This document shows positions 24,217 through 30,577 of a DNA stretch of 30,577 nt, piece by piece (position 1 is the first letter of the stretch; every line of letters begins with the position of its first letter). The stretch is from a virus: the IMG/VR virus record IMGVR_UViG_3300037042_001926, positions 1 through 30,577 of that record; one strand, given 5' to 3'. The position numbers and the translations under genes were made by a program. The notes below the pieces were generated by a model. The model was not told the origin of the DNA. It saw nothing but the letters and a program-made list of their open reading frames with translations, and ran no database searches.

Positions 24217-26713
24217 ATTGGCCTCCTAGGGTTTGCTGTGCGCCTTGCAGCGCGGAAATAGCAGTTTTTTGCTGCTCACTCTGCAAAATCTGCGCGTCGT
24301 GCGAGATTTCGGCAGTTTTGATGCGCTCGTCGGTCAAGTTGTCGTTGGCATTCAACGCAATTTCAATCTGCTGAGCGCGATTTTTTTGCAAAGACTCCGA
24401 CTGCATCTTCTCGTGGGCCAAGACGTTGTCGGCTTGGTCCTTGGCCGCACGACGCTGCGTCTCGGCCATGCTGGTCTGCATGTAAACCATGTCGGTGCTG
24501 TTCATTGGCGGCTTGGGAGCGAACTGTTTCGCCATCTCGGTGATCTTTTGGATGGCCGGCAGCATCTTCTCAAACGCCTTTTGCGCGTCCAAGTTGGTGT
24601 GCTGCGACGCCAAGGCGTACAGCTTGTCAATCTGGCCGGTCAACGCGGACTGTCCGTAATCTTTGACAGGCCCCTTCATGGATTTGGTCACATAACCGTT
24701 CATTCGTTGCAAATACCACAGGGTTATGTGCTGCTTAATGTGCTCAAGCTGCTGCGGGATGCACTGCGGCGCAATGATTGGGTTGGCGCCAAGGATCGGA
24801 TTGAGACAGAAGTCCAAGTGCGACTGCAAGTGCGCCAGTTGGTCCTGATTAGCGTAGGCAAACGCCGCCCGGCCAATAGCCATGGCCGCGTTTTCCTCTG
24901 CCGCGTTCAACTCCTCGGGGTCCGTGGAGTTGGGCATCAGTTCGTTCAGGTTGGGAATCTTCATTTGGCGCATCGCACGCTCAAGAACCGCCCGCTGGTC
25001 GAAGTGCTGGGGGTACTTGTCCATCATCGCCAAGACCGCTTGGGTCTGGGCCATGCGCTGAGTCTCGGAGAAAATGTGCGGATCGCTGACAGGAATGACA
25101 TCGTCATTGCGTTTGAAGTCATCGCGACTGATTTCCAAGTCAGAAATCGACTCTCCACGGTGCATCTCGTCCAAATACCATCGGTTGATGCGGCTCAGGA
25201 CCTTCAAAACGCGCTTTTGCGAGTCATGCAGGCGGGCATGGATGGCCGAGAACACGGCGGCGCCCTGCTCGATCAATGCCTGCGTGGTTCCAACCGGCGC
25301 GTTGGAGTTAACGTCGGCGATTTTTTCCTCGGACGTGGTCACAACACCCTTGGCCGCGTCGGTCAGCCAGCCCAAAAGCTGGAACAGGACCGGGTTTGGC
25401 GGGTTGAACGGCATCGGCATAGCGATCTTGCGGATGTCGTCCACGCCCGGCGCGGCCTCCACCTCGGTCACTTGGGTCACTTCGATGCTCTGGCTCTGGC
25501 CGGACATCTTGGCGCCCTTCAACTTCAGCATGGTCGCGCTGTTGTTTATGTGAGCAGTGTCCAGCAGAGCACGCAAAGCCCCAGTAAGAGCAGCAGATAG
25601 ACCACCAATGAGGTGAGGAAAACCAATTGCATAGGCGCCTCGCCATGGGATGAATTTAAATTCGATGAGCCAGTCCAGCTTGGTCATGGTCTCGTCGCCC
25701 TCTTCCCAGTTGCGGTACAGACCCAGCACCTCGGTCGAGTTCTCGTCCACCATCAGGATGTACGGAGCGGTATCACCGTCAGTTTCGTTGTCCTCTTCGA
25801 TGTCCATGTACGCGTATATGTGGTACACGCGGCGCAGGCCGTCCTCGTTGTCCTGCCACTTGCGGCCCTCGATCTTGTTGTTGGCCTTGCCCGGCCCGGT
25901 CGTCTCGGGCTCCATGCTGGCAAAGCCCACGTCCACGTCGCGGTACAGGCCGGACTTGACCCGGCTGTCAAACTCCTGCTGGGTGATGTAGTGCACCTCG
26001 GTGACGCGCTGAGCTGTGTAGAAGTTGCCGGCGGCAAATGGGATGATCACGTTGTCGATCGGCACAAACTCGGCGCAGGGACGGCGCTTGCGCTCGTCGT
26101 ACCACATCTTGAGGTACTGCGACCCGCCCAAAGGCAACTGGGTCAGCATCTGCTCTTCCTCGTCGCGGAACTCGACGATCTGCTCAGTCAACTGCCAGTT
26201 CATCCAGTCGCGCTTGCGGTCAGCGCGGGCGACGGCCTCTTGGTCGGCCTCGCCCTTGATGTTGGTGCGCACCGGGCCGTCCGGCGGGAACATCTCCTTG
26301 ATGGCGCGGGACTCGAAGTCGATGCAGGCCTCGGCCATGATCGGGTGCACAACCTTGCTGGCCCCCTGAAACATCGCCCCGCCCGGAGCGTCGTGTCCTA
26401 GGCCGGTGCGCTTTAATCCCTCTTCGTACTGCTTGTCGCGGTCCTCGCGGGCCTGCTTGTCCTTGTCGATCAGGTCCAAGTACTTCATGCCGATGGAACT
26501 GAGGTCCCATGACTTCAGGCTGCCGGTCATGTCGCCGTAGAAGTCTTGGTCCTCAACAGGGCCGATCTTCTCTTCCATGCGGACGATGGCCGAGCCGTCG
26601 GGCTGCTCTTCAACGTCTGACATCTCCTCGGCGCCCAAGTCGAAGGACATGCCCTCGTCGTCCTCGGGACTGCTGGTGATGTCTTCTTGCGGTTGAGGGA
26701 ATTCAATTGCCAT
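24203..26713 (-). CDS. Portal protein (P22-type, 836 aa)
   Basis: An 836-residue protein whose length and layout fit the P22-type portal: acidic N-terminus, GAMFQGASKVVHPIMAEACI, PDGPVRTNIKG, FVPIDNVIIPFAAGNFYTAQ, a stem and crown region (FIPWRGAYAIGFPHLIGGLS) and a long helical Gln/Ala-rich C-terminus (about 735-836: MQTSMAETQRRAAKDQADNV). The dodecameric portal would form the DNA channel at the head vertex, working with the terminase. I use ATG 26713 because a GTG four codons earlier has no better Shine-Dalgarno. The upstream region has only a weak GAG. A 455-codon antisense frame is a GC-rich shadow. Confidence 0.9.
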   Translation of the reverse strand: MAIEFPQPQEDITSSPEDDEGMSFDLGAEEMSDVEEQPDGSAIVRMEEKIGPVEDQDFYGDMTGSLKSWDLSSIGMKYLDLIDKDKQAREDRDKQYEEGLKRTGLGHDAPGGAMFQGASKVVHPIMAEACIDFESRAIKEMFPPDGPVRTNIKGEADQEAVARADRKRDWMNWQLTEQIVEFRDEEEQMLTQLPLGGSQYLKMWYDERKRRPCAEFVPIDNVIIPFAAGNFYTAQRVTEVHYITQQEFDSRVKSGLYRDVDVGFASMEPETTGPGKANNKIEGRKWQDNEDGLRRVYHIYAYMDIEEDNETDGDTAPYILMVDENSTEVLGLYRNWEEGDETMTKLDWLIEFKFIPWRGAYAIGFPHLIGGLSAALTGALRALLDTAHINNSATMLKLKGAKMSGQSQSIEVTQVTEVEAAPGVDDIRKIAMPMPFNPPNPVLFQLLGWLTDAAKGVVTTSEEKIADVNSNAPVGTTQALIEQGAAVFSAIHARLHDSQKRVLKVLSRINRWYLDEMHRGESISDLEISRDDFKRNDDVIPVSDPHIFSETQRMAQTQAVLAMMDKYPQHFDQRAVLERAMRQMKIPNLNELMPNSTDPEELNAAEENAAMAIGRAAFAYANQDQLAHLQSHLDFCLNPILGANPIIAPQCIPQQLEHIKQHITLWYLQRMNGYVTKSMKGPVKDYGQSALTGQIDKLYALASQHTNLDAQKAFEKMLPAIQKITEMAKQFAPKPPMNSTDMVYMQTSMAETQRRAAKDQADNVLAHEKMQSESLQKNRAQQIEIALNANDNLTDERIKTAEISHDAQILQSEQQKTAISALQGAQQTLGGQYGGT

Positions 26714-26733
26714 GGTTTTTCTCACAAAGATTT

Positions 26734-26790
26734 TTTTAAATTAACAAAAAGTATGTTACTATTTAGTTCCAACTTAACCGCTTAAAGGAG
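26734..26790 (+). promoter_or_regulatory. Candidate extended -10 promoter and Shine-Dalgarno for the lone plus-strand gene
   Basis: The gap 26714-26795 is very AT-rich compared with its flanks. On the plus strand TGTTACTAT at 26754-26762 reads as an extended -10 element, with a weak -35 about 17 bases upstream. An AAAGGAG Shine-Dalgarno at 26784-26790 lies five bases before the ATG. The Shine-Dalgarno is clear; the promoter is a guess. The gap must also serve the divergent portal gene, but I see no good minus-strand promoter. Confidence 0.4.
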
Positions 26791-26795
26791 AAACC

Positions 26796-26999
26796 ATGGA
26801 ACTGGAAGAACGCAAAGCAAAGGTCATAGACGTAGAAAATAATGGAGAATTCTTATCCGTCGAGTACATCAGAGAGGATGGGCAGCGTGTCATTGGCATG
26901 TTCAAACGCTTTGGGTGGGATGAGGCTCCGAGGGAAGTCATAGCTGAAGTCAATTTGGCTCTTCGGCAAGGTCCGATACAGACGGCGGGATTGCGCTAG
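26796..26999 (+). CDS. Lone plus-strand small acidic protein (67 aa)
   Basis: This is the only convincing gene on the plus strand. It encodes a 67-residue, probably alpha/beta protein: MELEERKAKVIDVENNGEFL, SVEYIREDGQRVIGMFKRFG, then WDEAPREVIAEVNLALRQG. A strong AAAGGAG and an AT-rich upstream region support it. It is divergent from the portal gene and its last 50 bases overlap the 3' end of the 901-residue gene tail to tail. A gene placed this way, with its own control, may be an early or accessory (moron-like) gene, for example one affecting the host. I recognise no family. Confidence 0.75.
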   Translation: MELEERKAKVIDVENNGEFLSVEYIREDGQRVIGMFKRFGWDEAPREVIAEVNLALRQGPIQTAGLR

Positions 27000-29655
27000 A
27001 TTCTTGACCGGCCAAGGAAACGCCAGACGCCAACGCGGCTGGCAAACCGGCAATGCCATATTTTTTAATGATCTCAAGCATGTTCATTAAATCTTCTCTG
27101 GTCGGCTCATTTGTTTTCTCTTGCAGTTTCCGGTAAATGTCGTACACATCTTCAGCAGGACGCTTGGCAGCTTCACTGACAGCATTCTGTTTGGACTTCG
27201 GCATCTTGGAGAAGTAGTCAAGCATCTTCTGGGTAACCGCTCCAGAGCCTTGGGGTGCAGCAAATTCACCCGAGTAGTCTATGTAATTGCCCGGAGTATG
27301 TACTCTGAGTACATCACTTCCGCCAAGCATTTCCTTGATTTTCTCTGCCTGAGACTTGTTAAATGAATCGCCCCAATTTAACACAGTGGCGCCACGGCCA
27401 GTGTCGGCAACGGCTTCGGTGCCCGGATCAAGTATTGACCCGGCATACGACATGTTCTCAGCGGGAACCTTCTTTTCCGACTTGACAAACAGGCCGGGGC
27501 CAGTTTTGTGCGGTATGGCGCCGCTGTATGGCGTGCCCAGTTGGGCCGTCATGCCACCCTCAATCGCGGAGATGGCATCCATTATTGATTGATCTTTTGG
27601 GTTCAATGAAGGCTCTTCGCCTTTGAATCTTATGGGTAGCTCAACCGTTGAGCCGTAGCCGGGCTGGGTTTCCATTGCATGCCTTCCGGGCAATGCTGGG
27701 CGCAAACCCATGCCGGGTTGGTTGAATGCCTTTTCAGAGATAAACGGTGGCTCAGCCCTTGGGCCAACATTACCAATGCCGCCCGGTGGACGGAAGGACC
27801 CGGTAAACGGCGTGGTGGGCAGCGGCTCGTAGCCAGCGGCGCCCATCAGCACATTGCGGTTCTGTTGGTCGTTGAAGGCATTGGAAAGCTTTGACGACAC
27901 ATTCTTGCGGACCGACTCAGGCGCATTGATCAGGTACTCCAAGTGCCCTGTGCCCTGCCCCGGGATGTACTCTTGGTTCTTGGTGAAGAAGCCTGTTTCA
28001 GGTAACGCGGCCTCCTCGGCAGGCATGCCCAAGCTTGTGAAACGCCTAGAGCTTTGGCGCATCCGGCCCAAGTTCTCAAGGTTACCGGCAATATCTTCCA
28101 AGTTTCTTTGGTCCGACATGGACATGTCGTACTTTGGACGCTGCCAATCGTGCGGCTTCAATGCAGCCAATTGGTCCCCGTATCCAGCCTCTTCAAGAAT
28201 TTTTCCATAGTTGCCCTGACGCAACAAGCTGGAGAAGTCGGGCGTGCCGCGAATCATTTCAGGCGTCAGCAGGCCCTTTTGCAATATCTCGCGGGCGGGC
28301 ATGCCGGTGCTGGTTTGCATTTCCATCAGGGGCATGAACCACGACCATGCCGTCTCTTGCGCCTCCGATGGGTACATGCCAGCCTTCTGAGCCGCTTGGC
28401 GCATGCGCACGTTGGTGCCGATATAGCCGGGGGACAGGCCCGGGTCGCCAGCGGCCAGTTGCAGGGCCGTGGGTGACCCGCTAAAGGCCTGCTGACTCAC
28501 CTTCAGGCCATTGGACATCCACGCGTCATTGGTCACGCGGTAGACGTCATCGGCCAAGTTGTGGAAGAACGAGTCAACCTTGGGGCCGGACAGCACGACC
28601 TTGGTCGGGTCGGGGTTGGACAGGGCACGAACGCTGTTGTTGACCCATGCTTCGAGCACGGACTCCTCGCCCTTTGTGCCGGCGACACTCTGGCCCATGA
28701 TGGCCTTGATCGACTTGGCATCGGTCGGGCGCCCGGCTGCCGTCCAGTTCTTCCAAGTGTTCAGCGAGTTGGTCAGGTTCATTTCCACAGAGGTCTGTGG
28801 AGACTGGGCGGCCAGCAGCGCGGCAAACCGTGGCGCGTCATCGACGCCGAACACGTCAATCAGGGCCTGCGTAGAGGCGCGATACCAGCCCTGCTTCTCG
28901 GCGCCAGCCTTGGTGACCGAGGCCAACTCCTTGGCCTGAGGCAGCACCTCAAGCAGACGGGTCATCTCGCGGATGCCATTGGGATTGCCCAGAATCTTGG
29001 TCAGTTCCTGAGGCGTCATGAACTTGGCCGCCTCGCCAAAGCCGGGGTGCTTCTGCGAGTAGGTCTCGAGCAGTTCCTTCTGCTCGTCGTTTAAAGCGCC
29101 CCTCTGCATGCGTTGAAGCTCGGCACTGGTGTTACCCCTGACCGGCTGCTTAGATGGCGCCAATGCCCCGGATAAGGCCGATGATGGGCCGCTTGGCTGG
29201 CTGCTACCCCAGTTTGACATCACAGCCTTCTGCGCCTCTGACATCTTGGGCTCGGCAGCGGCTACCGCCTTGGCCGCCTTGCTAGATACCATCTTGGTGC
29301 CCATGCCAACCGGCAGGCCCTTGGTAGCCATAGCCACGTCACCAGCGAATGGGGCCAAGTTCATGGCCGTATCCATCACCTCGGGCTTGACCCGGGTTGT
29401 GCCGCCAAGGCCGCCAGCCCCGGTGGTCAGCGGCTCACCGTAGGACAGCAGGTCCAAGGTCTTTGCCATGGACGGCAACTGGAACGTGTCGGCCATCATC
29501 TGCATATGCTGGGTCCGCTCGGGGCTGGATGCCGCCGCCAGCAGGTCGGCCACGGAGCCCAGCGCGGCGTTGCGCGGCGTGGCACGCATCGAGTCTTGGC
29601 GACGGCGAGGCACCGGCCCTTGGGCTTCCTTGATCATGTCTTCGATGCTTGCCAT
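26950..29655 (-). CDS. 901-aa phage protein with a DUF7178-like region
   Basis: It lies between the terminase and the portal. I start it at ATG 29655 (MASIEDMIKEAQGPVPRRRQ), which has AGGAG ten bases upstream and lies 11 bases after the terminase stop; a 66-residue longer in-frame version would run into the terminase and is unlikely. About residues 279-295 (LLAAQSPQTSVEMNLTN) and 356-384 (GPKVDSFFHNLADDVYRVTN, DAW) resemble the conserved blocks of DUF7178. The C-terminal part contains VLRVHTPGNYIDYSGEF and a hydrophobic YGIAGLPAALASG near the end. The large size suggests a virion-internal or ejected protein. The family call is tentative and the function unknown. G+C falls sharply from 5' to 3'. 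Confidence 0.75.
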   Translation of the reverse strand: MASIEDMIKEAQGPVPRRRQDSMRATPRNAALGSVADLLAAASSPERTQHMQMMADTFQLPSMAKTLDLLSYGEPLTTGAGGLGGTTRVKPEVMDTAMNLAPFAGDVAMATKGLPVGMGTKMVSSKAAKAVAAAEPKMSEAQKAVMSNWGSSQPSGPSSALSGALAPSKQPVRGNTSAELQRMQRGALNDEQKELLETYSQKHPGFGEAAKFMTPQELTKILGNPNGIREMTRLLEVLPQAKELASVTKAGAEKQGWYRASTQALIDVFGVDDAPRFAALLAAQSPQTSVEMNLTNSLNTWKNWTAAGRPTDAKSIKAIMGQSVAGTKGEESVLEAWVNNSVRALSNPDPTKVVLSGPKVDSFFHNLADDVYRVTNDAWMSNGLKVSQQAFSGSPTALQLAAGDPGLSPGYIGTNVRMRQAAQKAGMYPSEAQETAWSWFMPLMEMQTSTGMPAREILQKGLLTPEMIRGTPDFSSLLRQGNYGKILEEAGYGDQLAALKPHDWQRPKYDMSMSDQRNLEDIAGNLENLGRMRQSSRRFTSLGMPAEEAALPETGFFTKNQEYIPGQGTGHLEYLINAPESVRKNVSSKLSNAFNDQQNRNVLMGAAGYEPLPTTPFTGSFRPPGGIGNVGPRAEPPFISEKAFNQPGMGLRPALPGRHAMETQPGYGSTVELPIRFKGEEPSLNPKDQSIMDAISAIEGGMTAQLGTPYSGAIPHKTGPGLFVKSEKKVPAENMSYAGSILDPGTEAVADTGRGATVLNWGDSFNKSQAEKIKEMLGGSDVLRVHTPGNYIDYSGEFAAPQGSGAVTQKMLDYFSKMPKSKQNAVSEAAKRPAEDVYDIYRKLQEKTNEPTREDLMNMLEIIKKYGIAGLPAALASGVSLAGQESSAIPPSVSDLAEEPN

Positions 29656-29666
29656 GGCCGTGGCTC

Positions 29667-30577
29667 CTATTGGGCGTATGGGTTGAAGCGGGTACGCGTC
29701 TCGTCCGCGTACTCGTCGGGGATGTCCGCTGGGTCGATGCGGATTATCCCCGCATCCTTGAGGTAGCGCAACGCTTGGGTCAGGGCGTCGACGTAGTCGT
29801 CGTGCCGGACCTCGGGGAAGGCGCACCACTGGTTGATGGCGTCCTTGAGCCAAGACCGTGCCGTGCCCGGCGTGCGGTCGCTCTCGGGCAGGTACAGCAG
29901 GCCGCGCTCGATGATCGGCGCCACGAGGTTGGCCCTGAGCACCTTGTCGGCCCTGCCGGGGTTGTAGGCCCGCACCGGCATGCCGGCACGCTGGAGGTCT
30001 TGGATCAGGCTGATGCCCGCGCTCTTGTCCTCGATCAGCATGATGTCGGTCTTCTTGCCCGAGCCGAACTCGTCCGGGTCGCCGTACACCTCGCCGTAGT
30101 GCTCGATCACCTTGGCCCGCAGGTCAGGGTACTGGATGCGCTCAGACCACGCGTCGATCACCATCACGCTGGTGGGCCGGTCCTCGGGCTTGAACACGCC
30201 AAGCACGACGCAGGCCGTGCTGTCGTTCTGGGTCTTCTCGCTGGTGGCGCAGTCGTACGACTGGATCACCATGGTGAACATGGGCAGTGGCCGGTCCGCG
30301 TCCCACAGCCTGAACCACGACTGCTTGATGATGCCGTGGTCGCTCGGGTCCAGCAGCACCGCGTTGATCTCCTGCTCACCCAGCGCGGTGTTCTCGTACT
30401 GGAGAATCTGAGCCCGGAAGGTGGGCGCGAGGTTGTCGAGGTTGTCGTAGGTCGTGGCGCTGACGTAGCAGACGTCGTGGCCGTCGCGCTCGACGAGGTC
30501 GAAGATCAGCGGCTTGGGCCGGGGCGTCGTGGTGCACATCAGGCGCGGGTGCTTGCCCAGCCGCATGCCGAACTGAA
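29667..30577 (-). CDS. terL: Terminase large subunit, C-terminal part (partial at window edge)
   Basis: The frame stays open to the edge (codons QFG precede the first internal Met), so only the C-terminal part is here; the Walker motifs are missing. MCTTTPRPKPL is the motif III-like segment of the ATPase. The RNase H-type nuclease is visible (numbering from the internal Met): Asp105 in IQSYDCATS, Glu179-Asp180 in IMLIEDKSAG, and Asp256/257/260 in RHDDYVDALTQAL. The enzyme cuts concatemeric DNA and pumps it through the portal. The partner small subunit is outside the window. This region is about 65% G+C, higher than the rest. Confidence 0.93.
   Translation of the reverse strand, partial: QFGMRLGKHPRLMCTTTPRPKPLIFDLVERDGHDVCYVSATTYDNLDNLAPTFRAQILQYENTALGEQEINAVLLDPSDHGIIKQSWFRLWDADRPLPMFTMVIQSYDCATSEKTQNDSTACVVLGVFKPEDRPTSVMVIDAWSERIQYPDLRAKVIEHYGEVYGDPDEFGSGKKTDIMLIEDKSAGISLIQDLQRAGMPVRAYNPGRADKVLRANLVAPIIERGLLYLPESDRTPGTARSWLKDAINQWCAFPEVRHDDYVDALTQALRYLKDAGIIRIDPADIPDEYADETRTRFNPYAQ

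Noticed and set aside
24233-25600. 455-codon plus-strand frame opposite the portal gene
   Set aside because: It is the antisense of a well-supported portal gene in G+C-rich DNA, where stops in the opposite strand are rare. It has no family features or Shine-Dalgarno.
29656-29853. N-terminal extension of the 901-aa protein
   Set aside because: The upstream 66 residues would overlap the terminase gene and have an Arg/Pro-rich out-of-frame character. AGGAG and the ATG at 29655 define a better start.
1-30577. Integrated prophage with attachment sites
   Set aside because: No integrase, repressor, tRNA gene or flanking bacterial gene is visible. The window cuts through two phage genes, so it is consistent with any phage genome fragment.

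Overview
The window is part of a tailed-bacteriophage genome, probably an uncultured virus of a Gram-negative host. No bacterial housekeeping gene, integrase, tRNA, rRNA, insertion sequence or CRISPR array is visible. All but one of the genes lie on the minus strand in a tightly packed late (packaging, virion, lysis) operon that reads from right to left. Neighbouring genes repeatedly overlap as ATGA or TAATG or are separated by only a few bases. The P22-type portal, the gp4-type connector and the P22 gp10-like nozzle, with no sheath, tape-measure or tail-tube gene, suggest a podovirus-like short-tailed particle. Host identity cannot be read from the sequence; a freshwater betaproteobacterium is only a guess.

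Right to left: the C-terminal part of the large terminase runs off the right edge (29667-30577). A 901-residue protein of uncertain role follows, then a single plus-strand 67-residue gene with its own AT-rich promoter region. Next come the portal, two very small genes, a GroES-like co-chaperonin, a scaffold-like coiled-coil protein, a 179-residue hypothetical, a candidate decoration protein and the major capsid protein (20393-21307). After a hairpin come a 330-residue beta-rich virion protein, a basic KKGG-repeat protein, a second hairpin, a 259-residue beta-rich protein and a three-module DUF6321-like protein. A gp4-like connector carrying an inserted discoidin-like domain and a small zinc-ribbon protein complete this part.

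The middle-left region (9.8-15.4 kb) holds host-recognition genes: a 535-residue fiber with 19-residue repeats, a 145-residue companion, a 961-residue protein with propeller-like repeats, and a glycine-rich tip-like protein. A lysis cassette (7.4-9.6 kb) follows, with two membrane proteins of unknown role, a membrane-anchored protein, a GTA-type holin and a GH24 endolysin. The left end returns to tail construction: a second adaptor, another fiber-like protein, the nozzle-like protein, a 77-residue protein, and a giant proline-rich protein that is open to the left edge (1-3158).

Notable points are the virus-encoded co-chaperonin next to capsid genes, a beta module shared by two different virion proteins, a carbohydrate-binding-like domain inside a connector, long proline-rich rods (26 VAP units and an alternating AP run), the KKGG protein, and the lone plus-strand gene. 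No stretch longer than 300 bases lacks a gene. Replication, regulation and the terminase ATPase start lie outside the window.
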